A stretch of DNA of 64,000 nucleotides. Origin: Flavihumibacter sp. UBA7668 (lineage in GTDB: Bacteria; Bacteroidota; Bacteroidia; Chitinophagales; Chitinophagaceae). Position numbers and translations under genes: made by a program. Each line of letters starts with the position of its first letter. Position 1 is the stretch's first letter. Below, in pieces: positions 44,084 through 52,938 of this stretch. The stretch covers positions 1,133,330 through 1,197,329 of the forward strand of contig NZ_DLHM01000007.1 in NCBI RefSeq assembly GCF_002483205.1. Reading direction: 5' to 3'. Below the pieces are notes generated by a model. The model saw nothing but the letters and a program-made list of their open reading frames with translations, had not been told where the DNA came from and searched no databases.

Positions 44084-44095
44084 ACAATTCACTCC
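44084..44095 (+). promoter_or_regulatory. Shared motif ACAATTCACTCC upstream of first FAS1 gene
   Basis: This sequence ends 52 bases before the ATG at 44148. Near-identical copies ACAACTCACTCC occur before the second FAS1 gene, one ending 53 bases before its ATG. The equal spacing suggests a promoter element or operator. Confidence 0.5.
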
Positions 44096-44096
44096 C

Positions 44097-44114
44097 TTGT
44101 TAAAATCTTAACAA
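44097..44114. promoter_or_regulatory. Inverted repeat TTGTTAA-AATC-TTAACAA
   Basis: Perfect 7-bp arms and a 4-base spacer, directly after the shared FAS1 motif and 33 bases before the first FAS1 start codon. Candidate operator; not conserved in the second FAS1 gene. Confidence 0.4.
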
Positions 44115-44147
44115 TTGTTTCAGGTGTAATATTCAAAACATATTACT

Positions 44148-45125
44148 ATGCTCAACAAAACTATTTTAAAAGCTGCCCGCTACTGGGTTGTATTGCTGCT
44201 AGTTTCTCTGTTTTTTGTAGGTTGCCAGAAAATGGGCCCCATACCTCCACCCTGGAAAAATCAGGCAAAGAAGAAAACTATTTGGGAAGTGGCTGCCTCA
44301 GATAGTCGATTCAGCTTGCTTAAGGCCGCTGTTGCAAGAACCGGTCTGGTACCTGCTTTGAATGATAAAAAAGCAAATTTAACGGTGTTTGCACCTACCA
44401 ATGATGCATTCAAGGCAGCCGGATTTAAAACCGTTTCAGATATTGCTAAAGCTCCTGTGGAAGTATTGAAATCCATTCTGCTTTACCATGTAGTAGGTGA
44501 TGAAGTTTTTGCCGGAGAAATTCCTCAGGCAAGCAATACGCCTGTATCCAGCCTCAATGGGCAGCCATTGTATATAACCCGCACTACTGGTGGTAATGTA
44601 TTTGTAAATGGAGTTAAGGTAATCATCGCTGATATTGATTGTGTGAATGGGGTAATTCATGTTGTAGACCGGGTTTTAATTCCCGCGCCTGGAAATATTG
44701 TAGCACTTGCTGCCTCCGACAACAACCTTAGTCTGTTAGTTGCTGCTGTAATAAAAGCCGGAGAAACCGGAACAGACGTGGCTGCCATTCTGAGTAGTGA
44801 TGGGCCTTTTACTGTATTTGCTCCCACTAATCAGGCATTTGCTGCAGCCGGATTAGGTACGGTTGATGCAATCAATCAGGCTGATCCCGCATTTCTTCTG
44901 AATGTATTGGCCTATCATGTAATTGCAGGTGCCCGAGTATTTAGCGCTGATCTGGTGGATGGTTCAAATGTACCAACATTCCAGGGAGGCACATTGGAAA
45001 TTAGCTTAGGAACTGTAGCCACCGTTAAAGGCTCAGGAAATGATACCGCATCTACTATCACTGCAACCGATTTGCTGGCAACAAATGGGGTAATTCATAT
45101 CATAGATCAGGTATTATTGCCATAA
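44148..45125 (+). CDS. Lipoprotein with two fasciclin (FAS1) domains, copy 1
   Basis: A 325-residue lipoprotein (signal YWVVLLLVSLFFVGC). Two FAS1 domains: about residues 45-180 (FSLLKAAVARTGLVPAL, LTVFAPTNDAFKAAGF, LLYHVVGDEVFAGEI, NGVIHVVDRVLIP) and 190-325 (LSLLVAAVIKAGETG, FTVFAPTNQAFAAAG, LAYHVIAGARVFSADL, NGVIHIIDQVLLP). FAS1 domains mediate adhesion or matrix binding. The protein is probably anchored at the cell surface or in the periplasm. It is followed by a paralogue, a likely tandem duplication. Confidence 0.9.
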   Translation: MLNKTILKAARYWVVLLLVSLFFVGCQKMGPIPPPWKNQAKKKTIWEVAASDSRFSLLKAAVARTGLVPALNDKKANLTVFAPTNDAFKAAGFKTVSDIAKAPVEVLKSILLYHVVGDEVFAGEIPQASNTPVSSLNGQPLYITRTTGGNVFVNGVKVIIADIDCVNGVIHVVDRVLIPAPGNIVALAASDNNLSLLVAAVIKAGETGTDVAAILSSDGPFTVFAPTNQAFAAAGLGTVDAINQADPAFLLNVLAYHVIAGARVFSADLVDGSNVPTFQGGTLEISLGTVATVKGSGNDTASTITATDLLATNGVIHIIDQVLLP

Positions 45126-45154
45126 ACAAATGCCGTACCCTTTTAATTTTCATA

Positions 45155-45186
45155 CAACTCACTCCTTAATCTCAACAACTCACTCC
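45155..45186 (+). promoter_or_regulatory. Two direct copies of CAACTCACTCC upstream of second FAS1 gene
   Basis: Copies at 45155-45165 and 45176-45186, 21 bases apart. The second ends 53 bases before the ATG at 45240 and matches the element before the first FAS1 gene at the same distance. Confidence 0.5.
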
Positions 45187-45239
45187 ATTCTGTTCATCTT
45201 TTGCATTTAAAATCTGTTACAAAAGGAAAATCTAGCATC

Positions 45240-46178
45240 ATGAAAAAATTTATGACATCCCGCATTTTTCTTATGGCGGTAGCCTTATTCAGTATTGTGA
45301 CCTTCTCTGCCTGCTCAGATGACGATGATGATGAGCCACCTGTACCAACTATTACAGATGTGGTTGCAACCAATCCCAATTTTTCCCTGCTATTATCCGC
45401 TGTAACAAAAGCCGGATTGGCAGATGAATTGAGTGCGCCAGGTAATCTCACTGTTTTTGCACCGGATAATGATGCTTTTGCAGCAGCCGGCGTAACTCAG
45501 GCGTTTATTAACAGTGCTACTCCACAGGCTTTGGCTGATATTCTCTTGTATCATGTTGTTGGAGCCAGAGTTGGTTCTGCTGATGTTCCTGCAAGTGACA
45601 GTGTTAGAAGTCTGGCTCAAAAATTGATTTTCGCTTCAAAAAATGCAAATGGTGTTTTTGTAAATGGAGTGGCTGTAAAAACAGCAGATGTATCTGCAAG
45701 TAATGGCGTTATCCATGTAATCAGCAGTGTTCTGATTCCTCCAACCCTAACCATTGCAGGTGTTGCAACCTCTTCTGATGATTTCTCCATTCTGGTATCA
45801 GCAGTTGTAAAAGCAGGATTGCTTGATGCAATCAGCAATCCCGGAAAATATACCGTATTTGCTCCTACCAATGACGCTTTTGAAGCAGCTGGCGTAACAC
45901 AGGCAACTATTGACGGATTATCTGAAGAGGAAGTGGCAGCTATCGTTGCTCAGCACGTTATTGGTACAAATGTATACGCTAGTGATCTGATCAATAATAC
46001 AACTGCTCCAACTCTAAATACCAATGCTACACTTACTATTGGAACAACTCCTCCAAGTGTTAAGAAAACCGGTAGTAACAGTGTGGCGAGCAATGTTGTT
46101 ACCACTACCCCTGGAGCCACCTTTAATATTACGACCACCAATGGTGTGGTACATGTAATCGATCGCGTTATCCTGTAG
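45240..46178 (+). CDS. Lipoprotein with two fasciclin (FAS1) domains, copy 2
   Basis: A 312-residue lipoprotein; the ATG at 45240 gives the signal IFLMAVALFSIVTFSAC followed by an acidic linker of Asp residues. The TTG at 45201 is not a good start. FAS1 domains span about residues 40-175 (FSLLLSAVTKAGLADEL, LTVFAPDNDAFAAAGV, LLYHVVGARVGSADV) and 178-312 (FSILVSAVVKAGLLDAI, YTVFAPTNDAFEAAGV, VAQHVIGTNVYASDL, NGVVHVIDRVIL). Similar to copy 1 but diverged. It is followed by a clear terminator hairpin. Confidence 0.9.
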   Translation: MKKFMTSRIFLMAVALFSIVTFSACSDDDDDEPPVPTITDVVATNPNFSLLLSAVTKAGLADELSAPGNLTVFAPDNDAFAAAGVTQAFINSATPQALADILLYHVVGARVGSADVPASDSVRSLAQKLIFASKNANGVFVNGVAVKTADVSASNGVIHVISSVLIPPTLTIAGVATSSDDFSILVSAVVKAGLLDAISNPGKYTVFAPTNDAFEAAGVTQATIDGLSEEEVAAIVAQHVIGTNVYASDLINNTTAPTLNTNATLTIGTTPPSVKKTGSNSVASNVVTTTPGATFNITTTNGVVHVIDRVIL

Positions 46179-46215
46179 AAAGATTGTAGTAGTTTTGATA
46201 CTGCGGGGATGGCTA

Positions 46216-46245
46216 GATAGTTCCGGTTTAAACACCGGAACTATC
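46216..46245 (+). terminator. Intrinsic-type hairpin after the FAS1 genes
   Basis: GATAGTTCCGG and CCGGAACTATC form an 11-bp perfect stem with an 8-base loop, followed by TTCTTACTT. It separates the FAS1 pair from the LytS-type kinase gene. Confidence 0.7.
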
Positions 46246-46265
46246 TTCTTACTTAACCTCAACCC

Positions 46266-47285
46266 ATGTTTGCCCATAAACACCGATTTTGGCTGATCCT
46301 CCTGCTGGGAAGCTATTCCTATCTGAATACGCTTTTTGCGGAAGTGTATACATATTACAAAATCGATGCACCCTGGTACCTTAGCCTGCTGACGATGCTG
46401 TTAGTTACCCTGGCAATATGGGAAACAAACCGGTTGCTGGAAGTTAAGATCAATAAATTATGGGCAAACAAGCCAACCTGGAACCGTTTGGGTATTTTTT
46501 TTCTTGCAGGAACCATTAGTTCAATAGTATTAGCACTGCTTATTATATCCATTACGGGTAAAGGGTTTACTGATTTGTCTGGTAAGGCTTTTATGCTGCC
46601 TGCCAAACTTACCACCATGTATGCAACCCGTATCAACCTTTTTCTGCATACAATTAATGCCCTCTTTGTATTTATAAGTAACCTTCGGCAAAAGGAAGTG
46701 GAAGCAGAATCATTAAAGCGGATATCCGTACAGGCACAATTGCAGGCGATTCGCAACCAGATCAATCCACATTTTCTTTTTAATAACCTTAATGTACTGT
46801 CAGGGTTATTGGTGAAAGACAACCCGGATGCGAATGAGTTTGTGGAATCTTTTGCAACAGTTTACAGGCATATTTTAAGCAATCAGGATAAGGAACTCGT
46901 TCCCCTTCGTTCTGAACTTGAATTCATTCAGCCCTATATATTCCTGCTTAAAAAGCGATTTCCCGATAGTTTATCTGTGTCTCTTTATGTTCAGGAAGCA
47001 GACAAAATGAAACTGATTGTTCCCGGTGCATTGCAACTTTTGATTGAAAATGCCATCAAACACAATGTTCTGTCTAAACAATTTCCATTGGTTATTGATA
47101 TTTCAGTGAACGGAAACAATAGTTTGGTTGTTAGTAATAACCTGCAAATCAAAGCACCTGTAGAGCCTTCAACCCGTATTGGGCTCAAAAACATTCAACA
47201 ACGATACGAGTTGAGTACGGGTAAGACGATAACTGTCAAACAGGATGAAAAGATTTTCAGTGTTTATTTGCCATTGATAAACTGA
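46266..47285 (+). CDS. LytS/YehU-type sensor histidine kinase
   Basis: A 339-residue inner-membrane kinase. About four hydrophobic helices occupy residues 1-145, then a His_kinase domain with the phosphorylated His in AIRNQINPHFLFNNLNVLSGLL, followed by the N box LQLLIENAIKHNVLSKQ and a degenerate G-region (TRIGLKNIQQRYELSTGK). There is no large extracellular sensor domain. It is followed after 9 bases by its LytTR partner. Confidence 0.9.
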   Translation: MFAHKHRFWLILLLGSYSYLNTLFAEVYTYYKIDAPWYLSLLTMLLVTLAIWETNRLLEVKINKLWANKPTWNRLGIFFLAGTISSIVLALLIISITGKGFTDLSGKAFMLPAKLTTMYATRINLFLHTINALFVFISNLRQKEVEAESLKRISVQAQLQAIRNQINPHFLFNNLNVLSGLLVKDNPDANEFVESFATVYRHILSNQDKELVPLRSELEFIQPYIFLLKKRFPDSLSVSLYVQEADKMKLIVPGALQLLIENAIKHNVLSKQFPLVIDISVNGNNSLVVSNNLQIKAPVEPSTRIGLKNIQQRYELSTGKTITVKQDEKIFSVYLPLIN

Positions 47286-47294
47286 CTTTTGTTT

Positions 47295-48017
47295 ATGCGA
47301 ACGCTTATTGTAGAAGATGAACCACTTGCCGCTGAAAGGCTGATAGTTTTACTCCAACAATTACGCCCCAATGCCAAAGTCGTGGCAGTAATTGACAGCA
47401 TTTCTGAAACCATCACCTGGCTGCAGGAAAATGCCGCACCAGATCTAATTCTGATGGATATTCAATTATCTGACGGAGCCTCTTTCGAAATTTTCCGAAA
47501 AATCAAAACCCAATCACCGATCATTTTTACCACTGCCTTTGATACCTATGCATTGGATGCCTTTAAGTTGCTGAGTATTGATTATTTATTAAAGCCGGTT
47601 TCAAAAGCTGCTTTTAAACAGGCACTTGATAAACTGGATTGGCTGAGTGGAAAACAAACTAGTACCACACGCACCTATAAGTCCAGGTTTTTAGCCCGAA
47701 TCGGAAATCGTAGTTTTTTTATTGAAGCAACAGAGATCGCCTACTTTTCGGCTGATAATAAAATAGTATATTTAAACGCGCATGACGGTACACGTTATCT
47801 GGTGGATCATACGCTTGAGAATCTGGAACAAATGTTGGATCCCAGGCAGTTTTTCAGGCTAAACAGAAGCATCATTGTACAGGCATCCGCTATTCAACAT
47901 ATAAAACCATATATTAACAGCCGCCTTAAACTCAATGTGAAAGCAGGTTCAAATTTAGATGAACTCATTGTTAGCAGAGAACGTGTTTCTGCTTTCAGAG
48001 AATGGGCGGAGAGTTAA
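47295..48017 (+). CDS. LytTR-family response regulator
   Basis: A 240-residue regulator. The start is ATG 47295; the TTG at 47289 is a poor alternative. The receiver domain (1-120) has the acidic pocket VEDEP, the phosphorylation Asp in DLILMDIQLSDG and the Lys in LLKPVSK. The LytTR DNA-binding domain (about 140-240) has FLARIGNRSFFIEATEIAYFSADNK and FFRLNRSIIVQASAIQHIKPY. It pairs with the LytS-type kinase just upstream; the outer-membrane-like gene downstream (10-base gap) may be a target or companion. Confidence 0.92.
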   Translation: MRTLIVEDEPLAAERLIVLLQQLRPNAKVVAVIDSISETITWLQENAAPDLILMDIQLSDGASFEIFRKIKTQSPIIFTTAFDTYALDAFKLLSIDYLLKPVSKAAFKQALDKLDWLSGKQTSTTRTYKSRFLARIGNRSFFIEATEIAYFSADNKIVYLNAHDGTRYLVDHTLENLEQMLDPRQFFRLNRSIIVQASAIQHIKPYINSRLKLNVKAGSNLDELIVSRERVSAFREWAES

Positions 48018-48027
48018 ATTTTGTCGT

Positions 48028-48732
48028 ATGAGAATTTCACTTTTCGTTTTATTTTCACTGCTTTACGTCAATTCATTTGGTCAGGGAAAAAAAGAAGATG
48101 TTCTGTATTTGAAAAATGGCAGCGCCATCAGAGGAAATTTACTTAATAATAATGATCAACAGGTAAGTATTCAAACCCAGGATGGAACGATATGGGTATT
48201 CAGCAAAGCTGATATCAAAGAACTGAAATCAGAAGATCGCTTCCGGAATTTTTCCTATAAGACAAAAGGGTTTGCCCACTTCTCTGAATTGGGGCCGCTG
48301 GTTGCCGGTAAAACTACGGTTGAAGGCGTCACCACCGCTGCCTTCTCCTTTCAAACCATAAATGGATATAAATTCAGCCAGGCAGCTATGCTGGGATTTG
48401 GAACAGGGGTTGATTTGTATGCAACACAAACCATTGTTCCTTTATTTGCAAGTTTTCGGGGAGATCTGACTAATAAAGGAACAGTTCTTCCTTTTTATTT
48501 TATTGATGCAGGATATGGTGCCAATATCACCCAGGATTCTCAGAATGGAGAAGACTTTAAAGGCGGACTTCTATATGCTGCGGGACTTGGAGTAAAAATT
48601 CCATTTAACCGATCTGCAGGGTTTTTATTAAGTATTGGATATCGTTACCAGGCAACCAAATCTACAAGAGGAACCGATGAAATTGATACCAAATACCGCA
48701 GACTCGCCATTCGAGCTGGATTTTTTCTCTGA
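48028..48732 (+). CDS. Exported beta-barrel-like protein of unknown function
   Basis: A 234-residue protein; ATG 48028 gives the signal MRISLFVLFSLLYVNSFGQ. An N-terminal strand region, VLYLKNGSAIRGNLL and TIWVFSKADIKEL, resembles a small domain seen in many Bacteroidota secreted proteins. The rest has barrel-like strands (AAMLGFGTGVDLYA, FLLSIGYRYQATKS, RLAIRAGFFL) ending in Phe-Leu, suggesting an outer-membrane barrel. The longer frame from 47959 overlaps the regulator gene and is rejected. Function unknown; operon position links it to the two-component pair. Confidence 0.75.
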   Translation: MRISLFVLFSLLYVNSFGQGKKEDVLYLKNGSAIRGNLLNNNDQQVSIQTQDGTIWVFSKADIKELKSEDRFRNFSYKTKGFAHFSELGPLVAGKTTVEGVTTAAFSFQTINGYKFSQAAMLGFGTGVDLYATQTIVPLFASFRGDLTNKGTVLPFYFIDAGYGANITQDSQNGEDFKGGLLYAAGLGVKIPFNRSAGFLLSIGYRYQATKSTRGTDEIDTKYRRLAIRAGFFL

Positions 48733-48734
48733 AC

Positions 48735-49403
48735 CTAGGCAGGTTTAATTGCCCGCACCATTTCCCGTTTGCCCGGTGGACCGGGTATTTTTTCCACCTG
48801 TAAACCTGCGGCAACCATTGCTCTTCTTACATCCCCTTTGCTACAATAGGTTACCAAAACACCGGTTGGTTTCATCCACTTATTTAATTTCCGAAAAATC
48901 GACTCCGTCCATAATTTGGGTTGAGCAGTCGGTGCAAATGCATCAAAATAAATCAGGTCAATTAATTCCGCAGAATTAAAATCAATGAGATCCTGATTTC
49001 GTTTGCAGAGTTGAAAACTGTCCGTAATTGAAACCCATTCATTCCAATTTGCTTCATGAAGTTGCCTTAAAAAATTGCGCGCATTTTTATTAGGCAATAA
49101 TTCGCCATAATTGAGTGATCCTGCCATTGCGGGTTCAAGAGGAAATGCTTCCAGGCTTTCATATCGAATCAACCGGGTGCTATTTTCTAAAACTGTTAGC
49201 AATGCATTGAGCCCTGTTCCAAATCCCATTTCAAACAGATTAAATGTACCCTCCGTTTTTTCCATCTGGTACTTTAATCCTGCTTCAATAAAGACATGCT
49301 TTGATTCCTGAATGGCTCCATGTTTGGAGTGATAGGTTACATCCATTTCTGGAACGGCAATCGTATGGCTTCCATCTGAAGTTGCCTGAACTATTCTTTC
49401 CAT
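48735..49403 (-). CDS. mnmD: tRNA (mnm5s2U34)-methyltransferase MnmD
   Basis: A 222-residue SAM-dependent methyltransferase that completes the wobble uridine of certain tRNAs. Diagnostic segments are SKHGAIQESKHVFIEAGL, NLFEMGFGTGLNALLTVLE (SAM-binding), DLIYFDAFAPTAQPKLWTE, LVTYCSKGDVRRAM and PGPPGKREMVRA. It is the monofunctional form without the MnmC oxidase domain, as usual in Bacteroidota. It ends 2 bases from the end of the preceding plus-strand barrel gene. Confidence 0.92.
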   Translation of the reverse strand: MERIVQATSDGSHTIAVPEMDVTYHSKHGAIQESKHVFIEAGLKYQMEKTEGTFNLFEMGFGTGLNALLTVLENSTRLIRYESLEAFPLEPAMAGSLNYGELLPNKNARNFLRQLHEANWNEWVSITDSFQLCKRNQDLIDFNSAELIDLIYFDAFAPTAQPKLWTESIFRKLNKWMKPTGVLVTYCSKGDVRRAMVAAGLQVEKIPGPPGKREMVRAIKPA

Positions 49404-49428
49404 TCTGTAAAGTTAATTACTACTTTCG
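49397..49428 (+). promoter_or_regulatory. Candidate promoter for the AlkA-type gene
   Basis: TTTC (49397-49400), 20 bases, TACTTTCG (49421-49428), a near match to TTTG-N19-21-TAnnTTTG with one mismatch in each box. The ATG follows 3 bases later, so the transcript may have no leader. Confidence 0.4.
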
Positions 49429-49431
49429 GGT

Positions 49432-50037
49432 ATGTTATATTTAGAACAATTATCCCTAGATAAAAAAATGGCTTCCATACTGGATGGCGAGCCATATACT
49501 TTGAAAAAGCAAAAAAGAATTGATTTTTATCTATGCAGCTCCATAATGAGTCAGCAACTTTCAGTAAAAGTTGCTGCCGTTATTAAACAGCGATTTCTTG
49601 CCCTTTATGAAGGAAATCCGCCTATTCCTCAACAAATTCTGGATACTCCATTCGAGTCCTTAAGGGGAATTGGATTATCAAATGCCAAGGTTAATTATAT
49701 TCAGAATGTGGCGAGGTTTGCTATGGAACAGGGTATGGACTGGAAAAAACTGGAGAAATTATCCAACGAGGAAGTAATTATTTACCTCACACAGATTAAA
49801 GGCGTAGGTCGGTGGACGGTTGAAATGCTACTTATGTTTGCAATGGGACGGGAAGATGTTTTTGCAGTGGATGATCTCGGTATTCAAATGGCCATGAAAA
49901 AATTATACAAGTTGGATGATTCTGATAAGAAAACATTCAAGGAAAAAATGCTTAAAATTTCTAAAAAATGGGCACCCTACCGTACCTATGCCTGCATCCA
50001 TTTATGGAAGTGGAAAGATAATGGTCCGGCTGTTTAG
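49432..50037 (+). CDS. DNA-3-methyladenine glycosylase II-type (AlkA/HhH-GPD)
   Basis: A 201-residue base-excision glycosylase that removes alkylated purines. The helix-hairpin-helix and catalytic segments are LTQIKGVGRWTVEMLLMFAMGREDVFAVDDLGIQMAM, where the conserved Asp after VD is the catalytic residue of the HhH-GPD family. Upstream, SIMSQQLSVKVAAVIKQRF is also typical. It lacks the iron-sulfur cysteines of EndoIII. It overlaps the end of the convergent small exported gene by 4 bases. Confidence 0.9.
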   Translation: MLYLEQLSLDKKMASILDGEPYTLKKQKRIDFYLCSSIMSQQLSVKVAAVIKQRFLALYEGNPPIPQQILDTPFESLRGIGLSNAKVNYIQNVARFAMEQGMDWKKLEKLSNEEVIIYLTQIKGVGRWTVEMLLMFAMGREDVFAVDDLGIQMAMKKLYKLDDSDKKTFKEKMLKISKKWAPYRTYACIHLWKWKDNGPAV

Positions 50038-50447
50038 TTCATTCGGCTTACTGTTACATAACTTGTTTCCGACCGGAATACTTTGAATTTTTTTATTAAG
50101 ATCCGTTGCGGTTTTACCCATTCAAAAACGAGCTCTCTGGAACATGCTGAAGGAATTGCATAAATTTTCTGTGCCTGAATTCCAGTCAGTTTATCTTCAA
50201 ATACCAATTCACCATCCTGATCCCTGACATACAAGGTTGTCTTTTCTTTTTTCGAGCTAAAATATTGTGCTCTGAAATGTAATTGACCATCTTCAGCTTT
50301 GAGAAATTCAATGCTTGCAATCAGAGTATCCTTGGGTTGGACATTTTTTCGTCCCTGTGCCTGGCTACTTTTGTGGGGGAGGCAGGTAACAAAACATCCT
50401 GTTAGGAGAATCAGGACTAATTTTCGTATGCCAGCAGAACTTTCCAT
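50034..50447 (-). CDS. Small exported protein of unknown function
   Basis: A 137-residue protein with an N-terminal hydrophobic signal (KLVLILLTGCFVTCL, cleavage near SSQAQ). The remaining 100 residues are beta-rich (LHFRAQYFSSKKEKTTLYVRDQDGELVFEDKL). No family is recognised. It lies 56 bases downstream of the patatin gene on the same strand and may share its transcript. The Cys in LTGC gives a weak chance of lipidation. Confidence 0.6.
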   Translation of the reverse strand: MESSAGIRKLVLILLTGCFVTCLPHKSSQAQGRKNVQPKDTLIASIEFLKAEDGQLHFRAQYFSSKKEKTTLYVRDQDGELVFEDKLTGIQAQKIYAIPSACSRELVFEWVKPQRILIKKFKVFRSETSYVTVSRMN

Positions 50448-50503
50448 GGCTGCAACCTATACATACAAAGTTACCGGTAAATTAAATTCATATTATCAAA
50501 TTA

Positions 50504-52927
50504 TCACCTTGAATGGGAGCTGTATTCATTTATTAACATTTCCAGTCTTGGTTGGTTCTTCAAACGACGATCCATCTGGTTCCGGACGCTGTCGGATATA
50601 AACCAGTTCATAGCATAGGGTCCTTTTGATAAACTGTCTGAAGGATGTGCAGGATCATTGTAAAGATGTATGGGAATATAATCGAAAGAGCGAAATGGCC
50701 CACCTTGAGTAATATCCCTGAGATCATTCATGTAGGTAATAAACCGACGATCGTTCACTGTAGTTTGCATATCAAATGCACCTGTAATTGTAAGTAGTGG
50801 AGATAATAAGTCATTTACAAAAGGGCCGATGGGTTTAAGGGGAACCGTACCCTGTGGACTATTGGTGATATGAATTACACGAATATTCAATTTGGTTGCC
50901 CGCTGACGTATTACAGGATCCTTACTGCTTCCGGCAAGTAACAAAAGCGTTCGGATCATTTCCTGCACAGCACCCGCACCTGAATTGTCAAAATATCCTC
51001 CATCCACAAAATAGTGCGCACGAAGTGTATCTGATCCATTTTCAGTGGAAGGGTTTTTATGTTGGTTAATTCGTCCAGCCGGACTAATATAAGGAAACCT
51101 TGCACCGAGTATGGTAGCTGTACTGAGGCGGATCGTCTGATTAACTGGTAAGAGAGCTGCTACATCCACCCGCCGGTTAAAAATATTGGGCGATATATGA
51201 ATATTTGAAACCACACCCGGACTCCCGTCTTTTACTCTGGTAGTATTGATAAAAAGTATGGGTAAGCTATGCGGTTTGCCTGTTTGTGTGAGGCATTGAT
51301 CGAACCAGGTGCTATCAAATCCTACCCGGTAATAGGCGTTATCCAGCCCTTTTTCAATGGCCTGTTCCAATGCTTCTGCACGGTCTTCATTTGGTACAAC
51401 CTGATTCAACAGCGGGATATAATTGAAAAAATCCGATCCCAGCATCCTTGCCAGTGTAAAACTCAAAAAATCCTGGCGTAAAAAATTCCGACCTGATTCC
51501 TCAAATCCCCTAACCGCTTCTTTTTCCTCTTGATGCAGCAGGGTGGTGTAAAAATTTGAAATACCCAGAGCTCCACCGGAGGTGCCTGATAAACAGAATA
51601 AATGACGTGAAAATCGTCCGCGTGAATCTTTTAATGATGCATCTTCCAGTTTACCCAAAACAGTTGCTACCCAATAGGCTGAACGCGAAGCACCTCCATT
51701 GGCAAGCACCAGATTCATATCATAATCAGACATGGTGTCTATTTCTGGCCGGCTTACTAACCAGTTATTAAAATATTCGGATAAGTGCTGGCGCCTGGAA
51801 TAAATGGCCGGATCAACCTGCCGATCAGTTAAGGCAGCTGTGCGTACAATATGATGATCCGGTGTAGGCAAAAACGCTGCCAGCAAAAGGATGATAAAGT
51901 GAACATTGAGCTGGTATTTACAGGATAATGCAGAGAGCAAATTCCCAAAACCCAGTAATACAGCAAATGCAAGCAAGAGAACTGCAAAAGGGCCCATTTG
52001 TACACTGGCAGTTAGAGAATTAATAGCAAGTAAATAAAAGAATAACCCAATTAATCCCACCAAATTAAATACAGCAAAGTAGTTTTTTTCTTCCTTCGGC
52101 AAATGAAGATAATTCATGCCCGCTTCAACCAATTTTTCCCAGGATTTTACTGGGTTGATTCGGGTAGAACGTTTCGATTCTCTTTCAATCCGGTTCATAT
52201 GCTGTCTTCGAACATTTATATAAAGCATATAAAGTGCCAGCAATAGAAACAACAAAATCAGGATATAAGGAAGTTGTCGGAATAGTTCCAACTTTACAAA
52301 TAAAGTTGTAAGCAAAAGAACAAGTGCAAATAATACCCAGGCTAAATTTCGCAGGAAGATAGATTTTCCGGGTATTGCACTCCATCGAATCATAGTTCTG
52401 TCGGCAATCCATGCCAAAAGAGTAAGCGAAATGAGTAATAAGAACGGTTGTTGATTCAGCTTACTGTCTGGGAATTGAAGAAGACTTAAAGCCAGAATTA
52501 CTACTAACAAACAGCAATAACCGATAATTCTGGGAAAGCGGTGCAGGAACCGTAGTTCCATTGCATAGAGTTCTTCATATTTCTCATCACTGATTATTGG
52601 ATCAATAATTCTGACAGCTTCCCTATGCTGATATTCCTTGATATACCCAACCATCCGTGATGAATACCAGCTAACATAAACCCAGAAAAATATAGCAATT
52701 GTAAAAATGAATTTTGCTACCAGTACATGGCCAAAATTTCCGGCTGTTTCTGTGAAGGATATTAAAATATCCCGACCCTGACTCAATTGCGAAAAAACCA
52801 CCAATGCCAGAATAATAAATACCATGGACGGGAAGAACAGCCAACAACTGCGCATCAGGTTAGAAAGGAAGCGAAGTGCCGGATATTTTCTAAGTCGAAG
52901 GGTTAAGAAAATACTTCCTTTTCGCAT
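50504..52927 (-). CDS. Membrane-anchored patatin-like phospholipase
   Basis: An 807-residue protein. The first roughly 370 residues hold about nine hydrophobic helices (for example SCWLFFPSMVFIILALVVFSQ and YFAVFNLVGLIGLFFYLL). The C-terminal part is patatin-like: oxyanion-type loop NGGASRSAYW, nucleophile Ser near residue 450 in LSGTSGGALG, and the catalytic Asp in YFVDGGYFDNSGAGAVQEM. It should hydrolyse acyl esters of lipids. The combination of a long membrane domain with a patatin domain is not the usual compact form. It is downstream of obgE on the same strand. Confidence 0.82.
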   Translation of the reverse strand: MRKGSIFLTLRLRKYPALRFLSNLMRSCWLFFPSMVFIILALVVFSQLSQGRDILISFTETAGNFGHVLVAKFIFTIAIFFWVYVSWYSSRMVGYIKEYQHREAVRIIDPIISDEKYEELYAMELRFLHRFPRIIGYCCLLVVILALSLLQFPDSKLNQQPFLLLISLTLLAWIADRTMIRWSAIPGKSIFLRNLAWVLFALVLLLTTLFVKLELFRQLPYILILLFLLLALYMLYINVRRQHMNRIERESKRSTRINPVKSWEKLVEAGMNYLHLPKEEKNYFAVFNLVGLIGLFFYLLAINSLTASVQMGPFAVLLLAFAVLLGFGNLLSALSCKYQLNVHFIILLLAAFLPTPDHHIVRTAALTDRQVDPAIYSRRQHLSEYFNNWLVSRPEIDTMSDYDMNLVLANGGASRSAYWVATVLGKLEDASLKDSRGRFSRHLFCLSGTSGGALGISNFYTTLLHQEEKEAVRGFEESGRNFLRQDFLSFTLARMLGSDFFNYIPLLNQVVPNEDRAEALEQAIEKGLDNAYYRVGFDSTWFDQCLTQTGKPHSLPILFINTTRVKDGSPGVVSNIHISPNIFNRRVDVAALLPVNQTIRLSTATILGARFPYISPAGRINQHKNPSTENGSDTLRAHYFVDGGYFDNSGAGAVQEMIRTLLLLAGSSKDPVIRQRATKLNIRVIHITNSPQGTVPLKPIGPFVNDLLSPLLTITGAFDMQTTVNDRRFITYMNDLRDITQGGPFRSFDYIPIHLYNDPAHPSDSLSKGPYAMNWFISDSVRNQMDRRLKNQPRLEMLINEYSSHSR

Positions 52928-52938
52928 AGGTAAATTAT

